DNA of 47,412 bases from Candidatus Latescibacterota bacterium (lineage in GTDB: Bacteria; Latescibacterota; UBA2968). The DNA lies in assembly GCA_022824945.1 (NCBI GenBank), contig JAJDYX010000046.1:1-47412 (forward strand). The letters are read 5' to 3'. How positions within the stretch are numbered: position 1 is the first letter of the stretch; each line of letters starts with the position of its first letter. Below, in pieces: positions 17,673-25,902 of the stretch. The notes under the pieces were generated by a model. That model was not told where the DNA came from. It did no database searches and was given only the letters and a program-made list of their open reading frames with translations. The position numbers were made by a program, and so were the translations under genes.

Positions 17673-18935
17673 ATGTCAAGACCAAATGTTGTGTTGATTA
17701 TGGCAGATGATATGGGTTTTGAGTGTTTGAGTTGTTATGGAAGTACGACGTATGAGACGCCGGTGTTGGATGATCTGGCATCGCGGGGTATTCGTTTTTC
17801 CCATTGTTATTCGACGCCGCTGTGTACGCCTTCCCGCGTGGAGATTATGACGGGGCAGTACAATTTTCGGAATTACGATAAATTTGCCTATTTGAATCCG
17901 AAAGAAAAGACGTTTGGCAATTTGTTACAGGATGCGGGGTATGCGACATGTGTTGCGGGTAAGTGGCAGTTGAGTAAGGATAATAAGATGCCGGCGCATT
18001 TTGGGTTTGATGAGCATTGTTTGTGGAATATGACGCCGCCGCCAGAAGATGGTGTGCGCATGGGTAAGAGACGATATGCACATCCGCAAATCGAATGCAA
18101 TGGCGAGTGGTTACCCGACGAGTATGTCGAAGATCGGTATGGTCCCGATATTTGTTGTGATTATTTGCTGGATTTTATTGAGCGACATCGAGATGTGCCT
18201 TTTTTTGCATATTATCCTATGATTCTGGTTCACGCGCCTTTTGTTCCCACGCCCGATAGCCCGGAGTGGCGGGATAGAGATCACAGGGATGAGCAGGATA
18301 CGCGCTATTTTGCCGATATGGTGGCGTATGCCGATAAGCTGGTGGGCAGGATTGTAGAGAAGCTCGAGGCGCTCGATTTGCTCGAGAATACGCTGGTGAT
18401 GTTCACGAGTGATAATGGTACGCATCGCACGATTACGTCCCAGCTTGAGGGCGGTGTCGAGATTGTGGGCGGTAAGGGTACGATGCCCGATGCGGGGACG
18501 CATGTGCCTTTTATTGCTTTTTGGAAGGGGGTAGCGCCAGAGGGCGTGGTGTTAGATGATCTGGTGGATTTTAGCGATTTTTTGCCGACGCTGATGGATT
18601 TGGCAGATGCGCCCATTCCAGAGGGGATGCCGTGTGATGGGCGCAGTTTTTTGCCCCAGTTGAGAGGCGAACGGGGCGATCCGAGGGATTGGATTTTTTG
18701 TCATTACAATCCGCGTTTTGGTTTTGGCCAGGATCACGCGGGTCAGTTTGCGCGAGAACATCGGTTTAAAATTTATCACGATGGGCGGTTTTACGATGTG
18801 CCTGCAGATCGGCTGGAAGAGTACGATATTGTTTTGGGGCAGGGCGATGTCGATGCTGAAGAGGCGCGTGAACGCTTGCAAAAGGTGCTGGATTTGATGC
18901 CGGAATTTATTGATGATTATGTTCCAGAGCGGTGA
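17673..18935 (+). CDS. Sulfatase, formylglycine-type
   Basis: A 420-residue sulfatase. C51-T-P-S-R55 (STPLCTPSRVEIMTGQY) is the formylglycine site; the N-terminal metal site is LIMADDMGFECLSCYG and the second is FTSDNGTHR. The lysine motif reads AGKWQLSKD, with Gln instead of the usual His after GKW, which may affect substrate-sulfate contacts. Start ATG 17673 is chosen because GGAGAAG lies just upstream; TTG 17643 and ATG 17661 are in frame but less well placed. No signal peptide. It is the first gene of the second + strand run, 30 bp upstream of the next sulfatase. From here on the coding strand becomes markedly G+T rich compared with genes before 16.7 kb. Confidence 0.9.
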   Translation: MSRPNVVLIMADDMGFECLSCYGSTTYETPVLDDLASRGIRFSHCYSTPLCTPSRVEIMTGQYNFRNYDKFAYLNPKEKTFGNLLQDAGYATCVAGKWQLSKDNKMPAHFGFDEHCLWNMTPPPEDGVRMGKRRYAHPQIECNGEWLPDEYVEDRYGPDICCDYLLDFIERHRDVPFFAYYPMILVHAPFVPTPDSPEWRDRDHRDEQDTRYFADMVAYADKLVGRIVEKLEALDLLENTLVMFTSDNGTHRTITSQLEGGVEIVGGKGTMPDAGTHVPFIAFWKGVAPEGVVLDDLVDFSDFLPTLMDLADAPIPEGMPCDGRSFLPQLRGERGDPRDWIFCHYNPRFGFGQDHAGQFAREHRFKIYHDGRFYDVPADRLEEYDIVLGQGDVDAEEARERLQKVLDLMPEFIDDYVPER

Positions 18936-18965
18936 TATTTTTTAGCCTTACACATGGAGGGTTTA

Positions 18966-20342
18966 ATGTCTGATTCGCGTCCTAATATTCTCTATATTAT
19001 GTCTGATGATCACACAGTGAATGCCATTAGTTGTTATAACGGATGGCTGAATGAGGTGGTGGATACACCGAATATTGACCGCATCGCTCGTGAGGGCATG
19101 CGGTTTGACAATTGTATTTGCAATAATGCGCTGTGTTCGCCGAGCAGGGCGAGTATTATTACGGGGCAATACAGCCATAAAAATGGGGTGTTGCGGTTGA
19201 ATCAACCGCTGAGTGACGATCACCCCAATTTTGTGCGGCAGTTGCAGGCTTCTGGATATCAAACGGGTATTGCGGGTAAGTGGCATTTGGGGTCTGAGCC
19301 GGATGGGTTTGATTATTGGGAGGTGTTGCCGGGGCAGGGGGCTTATTTTGATCCGTCGTTTACGCGCAATGGCGAGCCAACGCAGTACGAGGGGTACGCG
19401 ACGGATATTATTACGGATTTGTCGCTCAACTGGTTGAAGGCGCGCGATCCGGATAAGCCTTTTTTGATGCTGTGTCATCACAAGGCACCCCATGGCTTGT
19501 GGGAGTACGCGCCTCGTCATGCGGATTTGTTCACGGATGGGGATTTGCCCGAGCCATCGAATTTGTATAAGCCGTTTGACAAGGTGTCCAGCGCGTTGGA
19601 GGATCACCACCGCACGATGCTCTCGCAGGCTGAGCGGATGGATGAGGGGGTTCGGGGAAGAGAGTGGCCTACGGGGCGGCTGGATACGACGGGGATGAGT
19701 ACACAGGAGAAGATTCATGCGGCTTACCAGAAGTATGTGAAGGATTATTTGCGGTGTATTACGGCGATTGACGAGGGTGTGGGGCGGTTGCTGGATTTTC
19801 TGGATGAGGAGGGGTTGACGGAGAATACGATTGTGGTATATACTTCTGATCAGGGTATGTTTTTGGGCGAGCATTCGTATTTTGATAAGCGTTTGATTTT
19901 GGAGGAGTCACTTCTCATGCCTTATGTGATGCGGTATCCGAAGGCGATTGCACCGGGTTCGGTGAATGAGGATATTGTGGTGAATGTGGATTTTGGTGCG
20001 ACGTATCTCGATTTTGCCGGGTTGCAACCCGATGCACAGGTGCAGGGCAGAAGTTTTCGCGCTTTGTGCGAAGGGAAGACACCAGAGGATTGGCGGCAGT
20101 CGGCTTTTTATGCGTATTGGGATGGGCCGACGAAGCACTATGGCGTGCGTATGCAAAATTATACGCTTGCGGTACATCGAACCGGGGAGCGCGATTTGTT
20201 TGATTTGGAGAAGGATCCCTATGAGATGACGAGCGTGTACGGCGATCCGGCGTATGCCGATGTGCAGGCAGAAGTGGAAGCAGATCTGGCGCGGTTGATC
20301 GAGGAGATCGATATCAGTGCCGAGGAATTGCCGCAGGAGTGA
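18966..20342 (+). CDS. Sulfatase, formylglycine-type
   Basis: A 458-residue sulfatase with C57-S-P-S-R61 followed by ASIITGQYSHKNG. Motifs: ILYIMSDDHTVNAISCYN, AGKWHLGSEPDGFDYW, CHHKAPHGLWEYAP and YTSDQGMFLGEHSYFDKR, a combination usual for sulfatases of the heparan/mucin desulfating type, although this does not fix the substrate. The C-terminus has DLFDLEKDPYEMTSVY. Start ATG 18966 is preferred to ATG 18954 because GGAGG lies between them at correct spacing. No signal peptide. It precedes the sulfur-relay block by 39 bp. Confidence 0.9.
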   Translation: MSDSRPNILYIMSDDHTVNAISCYNGWLNEVVDTPNIDRIAREGMRFDNCICNNALCSPSRASIITGQYSHKNGVLRLNQPLSDDHPNFVRQLQASGYQTGIAGKWHLGSEPDGFDYWEVLPGQGAYFDPSFTRNGEPTQYEGYATDIITDLSLNWLKARDPDKPFLMLCHHKAPHGLWEYAPRHADLFTDGDLPEPSNLYKPFDKVSSALEDHHRTMLSQAERMDEGVRGREWPTGRLDTTGMSTQEKIHAAYQKYVKDYLRCITAIDEGVGRLLDFLDEEGLTENTIVVYTSDQGMFLGEHSYFDKRLILEESLLMPYVMRYPKAIAPGSVNEDIVVNVDFGATYLDFAGLQPDAQVQGRSFRALCEGKTPEDWRQSAFYAYWDGPTKHYGVRMQNYTLAVHRTGERDLFDLEKDPYEMTSVYGDPAYADVQAEVEADLARLIEEIDISAEELPQE

Positions 20343-20381
20343 TGAGAAGTGTGAAGGAAGACTGTCATCTTGGAGAAATTG

Positions 20382-20636
20382 ATGCCGCACAAAATGGAAC
20401 AACTGCAAGACGTTGTCGCAGCAGATGAGTGGGATGCGGGACACATGGGGTGCGGCGAGGTTATTATTTTGCTCAGGATGCGGATGCAAAAGCTCGAGGA
20501 GGGCGAGGTTTTGAAGCTTACGGCGTATGATCCTGGTGCGCCTGTTGATTTGCCCGCCTGGTGTCGCATGACGGGGCGGCGGATGGTTCGCGCAGATCAC
20601 CCGTTTTACTGGATAGAAGAGAAACCAAAAGAGTAA
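20382..20636 (+). CDS. TusA-like sulfur carrier protein
   Basis: An 84-residue protein with the TusA/SirA fold pattern: a short beta strand with Asp-x-x-x-x-Cys (DAGHMGC24GEV), a long helix (IILLRMRMQKLEEG), then LKLTAYDPGAPVDLPAWC61RMTGRRM, the typical tDP...DiPaWcr.tG segment. In canonical TusA the cysteine sits in CPxP; here it is CGEV, as in the TusA-like half of the gene at 21015. TusA proteins carry persulfide sulfur between sulfurtransferases. Start ATG 20382 is chosen because GGAG lies 6 nt upstream; TTG 20370 is an in-frame alternative. It is the first gene of a four-gene block with a DsrE-like protein, a TusA-MetE fusion and a cupin. Confidence 0.75.
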   Translation: MPHKMEQLQDVVAADEWDAGHMGCGEVIILLRMRMQKLEEGEVLKLTAYDPGAPVDLPAWCRMTGRRMVRADHPFYWIEEKPKE

Positions 20637-20646
20637 AGGAGTAAAA

Positions 20647-21009
20647 GTGGCTGGAAAATTTTGTGTTAGTTTGACTTGTGCGAAGGACGATACGGATAAA
20701 GCGACTGTGGCTTTTGTGGTTGCCAATGCCGCGTTGGGGTCGGAGAAGGAGACGCTCCTTTTTATGACTACGGAGGGGGTTCGGCTTTCCCAGAAGGGCT
20801 ATGCCGACGATGTGGCTGAGGAGGGCTTTTTGCCGCTGAAGGATCTCATGGATTTGTTTGTGGGTGGTGGTGGGACGATTTACGTGTGTGCGCCGTGTTT
20901 TAAGAAGCGCGGTTTGGATGAGAATAATCTGGTCGATGGGGCAATTATGGTTGGGGGCGCTGCGCTGGTGGAGTTTCTTTCCGATGGGACGCCCTGTATT
21001 ACGTATTAG
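20647..21009 (+). CDS. DsrE-family sulfur-relay protein
   Basis: A 120-residue protein of the DsrE/DsrF/DsrH-like fold: an opening strand (FCVSLTCAKDD) followed by DKATVAFVVANAALGSEKE, a TLLFMTTEGVRLSQKG strand-loop, a GGGGTIYVC81APC84FKKRGL segment and GAIMVGGAALVEFL. The cysteines at 81 and 84 occupy the region where DsrE-type proteins carry the sulfur-binding Cys. Such proteins exchange persulfide with TusA-type partners. Start GTG 20647 has AAAGGAG upstream, 10 bp after the TusA-like stop, and the next gene starts 5 bp after its stop. The physical linkage to two TusA-like domains strongly suggests a functional relay. The acceptor is unknown. Confidence 0.75.
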   Translation: MAGKFCVSLTCAKDDTDKATVAFVVANAALGSEKETLLFMTTEGVRLSQKGYADDVAEEGFLPLKDLMDLFVGGGGTIYVCAPCFKKRGLDENNLVDGAIMVGGAALVEFLSDGTPCITY

Positions 21010-21014
21010 GAGGT

Positions 21015-22523
21015 GTGTTGGAGGCGATAGAACGACACAAATATGCGCCTGATGTCAGTTTTGACGGTGGGGATTTGGATTGCGGTGGCGGTTTGTTATT
21101 GCTGATTCGCCGGCATATCGATCCGCTGGCGCGCGGTGGGTTGTTAGAGATTTTATCGACGGATGCGACGGTTGAGGTCGAGTTGCCCGCATGGTGTCGG
21201 TTGACGAGCAATGAGCTGGTATCGTGGACAAAGGTGGGGCGGCAGCGCAGTTATCTCGTTTGCAAGGGGCCGTTTGAGGATCGCGGGCGGACTATGGCTC
21301 CTGTTGGGGAGCAATTTCGGGTGGCGGTGACGATTCCCGGGTCGCTGCCAGGTCCTGCGTCTGCGCCTGGGATTGCGCCTTTGTCTGTTATGGGTATCGG
21401 GAGTTGGCCGCGCCCTCGTTGGATGCTTCAGGCGGTGCATGATCGGCTTGAGGGCAGGTTGGATGACGCGGAGTTTCAGGCGACGGCAGATGATGCGGTG
21501 CGGCTTTGTATTGGCGCGCAGTCTCGCGCGGGGGTTGATGTGTTGACAGATGGGGAGCAGCGTCGGGATAGTTATGCGAGTTTTGTGGGTGGGTTGCTGG
21601 ATAATTGCCAACTTATTCCGCTGAGCGATTTGACGGCGATGGTGGATGATTCGGAGAAGTTCGAGAGGGAGTTGCGCGCGCTGGATGTTCCGGCGGCTGA
21701 GGTGCGGCATCCGGTGGTTTACGGGAAGTTGGGGAGGAGTCGTCCTCTGGCGGTTCACGAGTTTGAGTTTGCGAGTTCTTGTTCGGATAAGTCGGTGAAG
21801 GTGGCGCTGCCCGGGCCTTATTTGCTGACGCGTACGATGTGGCTGGATTGTCTCAGGGAGCGTCCGTACGAGTCGCGAGATGAACTGGCGCGGGATGTGG
21901 TGCGGGTTTTGCGGGAGGAGGTGCATTTTTTGCTGGCGGCAGGTGTTGCGCTGGTGCAGTTCGATGAGCCGGTTTTGACAGAGGTGGTTTTTGGGAGTGC
22001 GACCGGGAATCGCAGTTTTATGTGTGGGGCTTTGAGCGAGAAGTTAGAGGCGTCGGTGGAGCTCGATTTTGCGGTCGGCCTTTTGAATGAGGTTGTGCGG
22101 GATCTGCCGGGGGAGCGACTGGGGCTGCATATTTGCCGGGGCAATTGGACGCGGGATGAGTCCGCGGCGCTTTCCGGGGGGTATGGGTCACTGATGGATG
22201 TGCTGAAGCGGGTGGATGTGGGGACGCTGTTTCTGGAGCTTTGCACCGAGCGGGCAGGAGATGTAGATGTGTTGAAAGCGGTTCCGGATGATAAGCGCGT
22301 GGGTGTTGGTGTGGTGAATCAGAAGTTGGATTCGGTGGAACTGGTGGAAGATATTCAGCGGCGAATTTCAGAGGCGATCAATCTGTTTGGAAAAGAGCGC
22401 GTTTTGCTGACACCCGATTGCGGTTTCGCCACATTCGCCGATAATCCCGTGGCTTCGGCAAATGTCGCAGAGGCAAAGCTGAAAGCAATTGTCAATGCGC
22501 GAGATTTGATCGGTGGGGGATAG
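21015..22523 (+). CDS. TusA-like domain fused to a MetE-type zinc methyltransferase module
   Basis: A 502-residue two-domain protein. Residues 1-85 form a TusA-like domain (LDC23GGGLLLLIRRHIDPLARG, then VELPAWC61RLTSNEL), again CGxG in place of CPxP. Residues ~118-502 form one UROD/MetE-like barrel, the size of the C-terminal half of cobalamin-independent methionine synthase or of epoxyalkane:coenzyme M transferase. Zinc ligands are visible: H372-x-C374 (LGLHICRGNW), E408 (FLELCTE) and C469 (LTPDCGF). MetE-type modules activate a thiolate on zinc for alkylation. The fusion suggests the thiol or persulfide is delivered by the TusA half. Start GTG 21015 or TTG 21018; AGGAGG lies at 21008-21013, rather close to GTG. 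The N-terminal folate domain of full MetE is absent. Confidence 0.8.
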   Translation: MLEAIERHKYAPDVSFDGGDLDCGGGLLLLIRRHIDPLARGGLLEILSTDATVEVELPAWCRLTSNELVSWTKVGRQRSYLVCKGPFEDRGRTMAPVGEQFRVAVTIPGSLPGPASAPGIAPLSVMGIGSWPRPRWMLQAVHDRLEGRLDDAEFQATADDAVRLCIGAQSRAGVDVLTDGEQRRDSYASFVGGLLDNCQLIPLSDLTAMVDDSEKFERELRALDVPAAEVRHPVVYGKLGRSRPLAVHEFEFASSCSDKSVKVALPGPYLLTRTMWLDCLRERPYESRDELARDVVRVLREEVHFLLAAGVALVQFDEPVLTEVVFGSATGNRSFMCGALSEKLEASVELDFAVGLLNEVVRDLPGERLGLHICRGNWTRDESAALSGGYGSLMDVLKRVDVGTLFLELCTERAGDVDVLKAVPDDKRVGVGVVNQKLDSVELVEDIQRRISEAINLFGKERVLLTPDCGFATFADNPVASANVAEAKLKAIVNARDLIGGG

Positions 22524-22525
22524 CT

Positions 22526-22930
22526 ATGTCAGATGTGTTGAGGTTTATCACACAAGATGATGTGCAGGTGGAGGAGTTGCCGTGGGGTCCGCATGAGTGG
22601 ATCAGTCGGGAGGGGTTGACCGAGGCGGATCATTTGTTGCTGGTGCGGGTGACGATGCCGCCGGGCAAGGCGCACGCGTTTCATCGCCATCCGTGTATGG
22701 AAGAGATTATTTACGTGGTTGCGGGAACAGCGGAACAGTGGGTGGATAGGGATTCACAAATTCTGGGTCCAGGAGATGCGGCGCATATTCCGATGGATAT
22801 GGTGCATGGGACTTATAATGCCGGGGATGAGGATCTGGTTTTTCTGGCGATTTTGTCTCCGGCTAAATTCGATGGTGAGGTGCTGGTCGATGTGTCGGGG
22901 GATGAACCGTGGATCAATATGAGAGGTTAG
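22526..22930 (+). CDS. Cupin-domain protein
   Basis: A 134-residue single-domain cupin. Motif 1 is PPGKAHAFH53RH55PCMEEIIYVVAG with Glu59/60, and motif 2 is LGPGDAAHIPMDMVH94GTYN, so all expected metal ligands (two His, one Glu, distal His) are present. Small cupins of this sort are metal-dependent isomerases, dioxygenases or ligand-binding regulators; thiol dioxygenases are cupins too but are larger and have other conserved residues. The start ATG is 2 bp after the stop of the TusA-MetE fusion and the next sulfatase starts 2 bp after its own stop, so it is firmly inside the operon. Role unknown. Confidence 0.82.
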   Translation: MSDVLRFITQDDVQVEELPWGPHEWISREGLTEADHLLLVRVTMPPGKAHAFHRHPCMEEIIYVVAGTAEQWVDRDSQILGPGDAAHIPMDMVHGTYNAGDEDLVFLAILSPAKFDGEVLVDVSGDEPWINMRG

Positions 22931-22932
22931 AG

Positions 22933-24387
22933 ATGTCTAATACACGTCCGAATATTGTTTATATACTCGCTGATGATATGGGCTATGGCGATGTGGGGTG
23001 CTATAATCCGCATTCGAAGATCCCCACGCCGTATATGGATCGGTTGGCGAGTGAGGGGATGCGGTTTACAGATGCACATTCGCCTTCGGCGGTGTGTACG
23101 CCCACGCGATATGGGATTTTGACCGGGCGTTATTGCTGGCGCACAGAATTGAAGAGCCATGTGTTGTTCAATTACGAATTGCCGTTGATTGAACCCGAGC
23201 GCGTGACGGTGGCTTCTTTGTTGAAGAAGTGTGGATATCACACGGGGTGTTTTGGCAAGTGGCATTTGGGACTGGGTTGGGGTGTGAAGGATGGCGAGGT
23301 GTTTGACTTTGATCAGCCCCTGCCCTGGCCGGGTGGATCACCCGATCCGGTGGAGGAAGATAAGATCGATTTTTCAAAGCCGATTGCGGGGGGACCGATT
23401 GCGCTGGGGTTTGACAGGTTTTACGGGACGTCGGGGTGTTCGACGGCGCAGCCGCCTTATTGTTTTATCGATCAGGATCAGACGGTGGGTCTTCCGAGTG
23501 TGCAAAAGCCGGTTGAGATGGCGGGTGGTCGGCGCGGGTTGATGGTTCCGGATTGGGACCACAAGGAGGCGGATCCGGCTTTTACGGAGAAGGCTGTGGC
23601 GTATATTGAGGAGCGGGCAAGGGATGAAGATACGCCCTTTTTTCTCTATCTGGCGGCTTCTGCGCCGCATGAACCGTGTACGGTCGAATGTGTGCCAGCG
23701 TTTTTGCGCGGTGCGAGTGAGGCAGGTCCCCGGGGGGATATGGTCGCGCTGTTTGACTGGATGGTGGGGCAGGTGATGGATGCGCTGGATCGCTGTGGGT
23801 TGACGGATGATACGCTGGTTATTGTGACGAGTGATAATGGTGCGTTGCCCGGGTGTAATGGGCGCACGTATGGTCACAAGTCTTGCGGTGATTGGCGCGG
23901 TTTTAAGGGGTTTATCTGGGAGGGGGGACATCGAGAGCCGTTTATCGCGCGCTGGCCGGGCGTTGTTGCGCCCAATTCGGTTTGCGATGCGCTGGTCGGG
24001 TTGCAGGATTTTATGGCGACTGTGGCGGATATTGTGGGGGAGACACTTCCAGAGGATGCGGGGGAAGATAGTGCGAGTTTTTTACCTGCGTTGATGGGTG
24101 AGAATAAGCTTGTTCGGGATGATTTGATACACCATTCCTGTATGGGGGTATTTTCGATTCGGCGAGGGGATTGGAAGTTGATTGTCGATTGTGATAATTC
24201 TGGAGATATGGGGCGCGGCGTGGATGGGTGTGTGGGCACAGGTCCTGTGCCGGGGTCAAGGGGGCAGCTTTATCATATGGGAGATGATCCGTTTGAGTCG
24301 TATAATCAGTTTAACCGGGAATCGGGTATTGTGCGCGAGTTCAGGGAGATGGTCGAGCGGTATATAGTAGAAGGAAGGAGTGTGTGA
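22933..24387 (+). CDS. Arylsulfatase, formylglycine-type
   Basis: A 484-residue arylsulfatase with C55-T-P-T-R59 (SAVCTPTRYGILTGRY). Other motifs are ILADDMGYGDVGCYN, CFGKWHLGLGWG and VTSDNGALPGCNG, followed by GHKSCGDWRGFKGFIWEGGHREPFIARWPG, a pattern typical of the arylsulfatase A/galactose-6-sulfatase-like group. ATG 22933 is chosen over the upstream GTG 22909, which lies inside the cupin gene. No signal peptide. Its stop overlaps the start of the next PhyH gene by one base (TGATG), indicating translational coupling of a sulfatase and a PhyH oxygenase. Confidence 0.92.
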   Translation: MSNTRPNIVYILADDMGYGDVGCYNPHSKIPTPYMDRLASEGMRFTDAHSPSAVCTPTRYGILTGRYCWRTELKSHVLFNYELPLIEPERVTVASLLKKCGYHTGCFGKWHLGLGWGVKDGEVFDFDQPLPWPGGSPDPVEEDKIDFSKPIAGGPIALGFDRFYGTSGCSTAQPPYCFIDQDQTVGLPSVQKPVEMAGGRRGLMVPDWDHKEADPAFTEKAVAYIEERARDEDTPFFLYLAASAPHEPCTVECVPAFLRGASEAGPRGDMVALFDWMVGQVMDALDRCGLTDDTLVIVTSDNGALPGCNGRTYGHKSCGDWRGFKGFIWEGGHREPFIARWPGVVAPNSVCDALVGLQDFMATVADIVGETLPEDAGEDSASFLPALMGENKLVRDDLIHHSCMGVFSIRRGDWKLIVDCDNSGDMGRGVDGCVGTGPVPGSRGQLYHMGDDPFESYNQFNRESGIVREFREMVERYIVEGRSV

Positions 24388-25163
24388 TGGCGTTTTTGAC
24401 GGTTGAGGATAAAGCGGTGTTTCGGGAGAAGGGCTATGTGATCAAACGCGATGTGGTGACGCCTGAGCAGATGGCAGCCGCGCGAGAGGTGATCTGGGAT
24501 CATTTGCCGGTGGATCGCAATGATCCTTCTACGTGGGTTGGGAAAGAGGGGTCTCAGGGGATGGATGGTCACGCGGCGTTTCACGCGTTGGTTTACGATT
24601 CGCCGCTGTACAGTATGGTTGAGGAGTTGGCTGGTAAAGGTCGTTTGGCGCCTTTGCATCCACCTGTTACGTCGGCGAATTTGCGGTTTCCACAGGGTGG
24701 TGAGTGGAAAGGTCCCAAAGGCAGTCATATGGATGGTCACGGGCTTGGTAGCGGTGTTGTGAATAATTGGACGGTGGGGATTACGCTGTATCTCAATGAT
24801 GTGAAGCCCCAGGGCGGCGGTACCTGCGTGTGGCCGGGGACGCATAAACACATGGCGGAGTATTTTAGAACGCATTCGCGCGTGAGTCTGGGTAAGACGT
24901 TTTACCAGTTGCCGATTTATGAGGGCGAGCCGCGCTCGACGAGGCCGCTGGAGATTCTCGATTGGGATGATGCGGATTACGAGGAGATTTCCGGGTCGGC
25001 AGGAACAGCGATGATCTGGCATAGTCATTTGGTTCATAGCGCGAGTATGAATTGTAGCGATGAAATTCGCATGGCGATTATTACGCGCTTTCGATGGACG
25101 AATTGGGATGATCTGAAGTTTGAGGATCCGGATGATATGTGGGCGTATTGGGAGGGGATGTGA
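24387..25163 (+). CDS. PhyH-family Fe(II)/2-oxoglutarate dioxygenase
   Basis: A 258-residue PhyH-type oxygenase. Ligands H114-x-D116 (GSHMDGHGLG), H217 (HLVHSASMN) and R228 keep the 11-residue His-Arg spacing seen in the other three PhyH proteins of the window. Start ATG 24387 has GGAAGGAG 6 nt upstream; GTG 24384 would add one residue. The TGATG overlap with the sulfatase stop is the clearest sequence evidence in this window that a PhyH enzyme and a sulfatase are made together. Substrate unknown; hydroxylation-driven demethylation or side-chain removal from a sulfated sugar is one possibility. Confidence 0.9.
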   Translation: MAFLTVEDKAVFREKGYVIKRDVVTPEQMAAAREVIWDHLPVDRNDPSTWVGKEGSQGMDGHAAFHALVYDSPLYSMVEELAGKGRLAPLHPPVTSANLRFPQGGEWKGPKGSHMDGHGLGSGVVNNWTVGITLYLNDVKPQGGGTCVWPGTHKHMAEYFRTHSRVSLGKTFYQLPIYEGEPRSTRPLEILDWDDADYEEISGSAGTAMIWHSHLVHSASMNCSDEIRMAIITRFRWTNWDDLKFEDPDDMWAYWEGM

Positions 25164-25205
25164 GAAGGGTGAAGTGTGAAGGAAGAAGTGTGAAGGAGGT
25201 TTGAT

Positions 25206-25892
25206 TTGCGTTTGTGTTTTGATCCTGTTATGTGTCCAAAAGCCGTGTTGCCCGCTGCCTTGAATATTGCAAAGGCAGCGGGTTTTGATGCTATGGTGTT
25301 GCATTGTGCGTTTACGGCGAGTTCGCCTTTTCATCCAGATGCTTCGGTGCGGATGATTCGCGATTATTTCGACGATGCAGGTGTGGCGTTGATGGGGTTA
25401 CATGTGCGCGATTTGACGGGGGTGAACAGGAGGGGTGAGGTGGCTTCTAATTTCCGGCAGGTCGAGTGGGATATTCATCTGGCGCGGGCACTTCGCTTGC
25501 GGTGTGCGAGTTTTCTCAGTGGTGCGCGTTCCCGCGAGGCGCGCGAGGTTTTGGTGAGCGGTGTGCATGAGTTGCTCGAGAATATTCCCGATGTGACGCT
25601 GAATGTGGGTAATGGGGTGGATACGTGTTTGGAAAGTGCGGCGGATTTTGACGCTTTGATGCCCGAGTTGCCCGAGCGTGCACATGTCTGGCTCAATGCG
25701 ATGGATGTTGATAATGCTGTGGGAATTGTGGATAAGTATGTGGAGCGCATCGGGATGGTGACGATTGGTGAGGATGATGTGGATGTGGTCCGCGCGCTCA
25801 AAGCGAATGGGTATGATGGTCCTGTGGTGCTCAATGCTGCGGGTGGTTCTGCGGCGGATCTGCGGGTGAGGGTAGAAGAAGTTTTAACATGA
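25206..25892 (+). CDS. TIM-barrel sugar isomerase/epimerase-like protein lacking usual metal ligands
   Basis: A 228-residue protein resembling the AP endonuclease 2/xylose isomerase-like TIM-barrel family (IAKAAGFDAMVLH, MGLHVRDL, HLARALRLRCASF, LKANGYDGPVVLNAAGG). In active members four barrel strands end with Glu, Asp, His and Glu as metal ligands. Here the corresponding strands end TLN133, VWLN164, MVTI187 and VVLN210, so the set appears to be lost. TTG 25206 is the start: AGGAGG (25194-25199) lies 6 nt upstream and no ATG fits. It follows the PhyH gene and precedes the Thr-type sulfatase-like gene by 10 bp. It may be a non-catalytic or altered-chemistry paralogue; the assignment rests on pattern only. 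Confidence 0.6.
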   Translation: MRLCFDPVMCPKAVLPAALNIAKAAGFDAMVLHCAFTASSPFHPDASVRMIRDYFDDAGVALMGLHVRDLTGVNRRGEVASNFRQVEWDIHLARALRLRCASFLSGARSREAREVLVSGVHELLENIPDVTLNVGNGVDTCLESAADFDALMPELPERAHVWLNAMDVDNAVGIVDKYVERIGMVTIGEDDVDVVRALKANGYDGPVVLNAAGGSAADLRVRVEEVLT

Positions 25893-25902
25893 GGAGTTTT
25901 TT

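Noticed and set aside
24306..25334. 342-residue minus-strand frame opposite the PhyH gene at 24387
   Set aside because: Antisense of a gene with all PhyH ligands; no homology pattern and no ribosome binding site.
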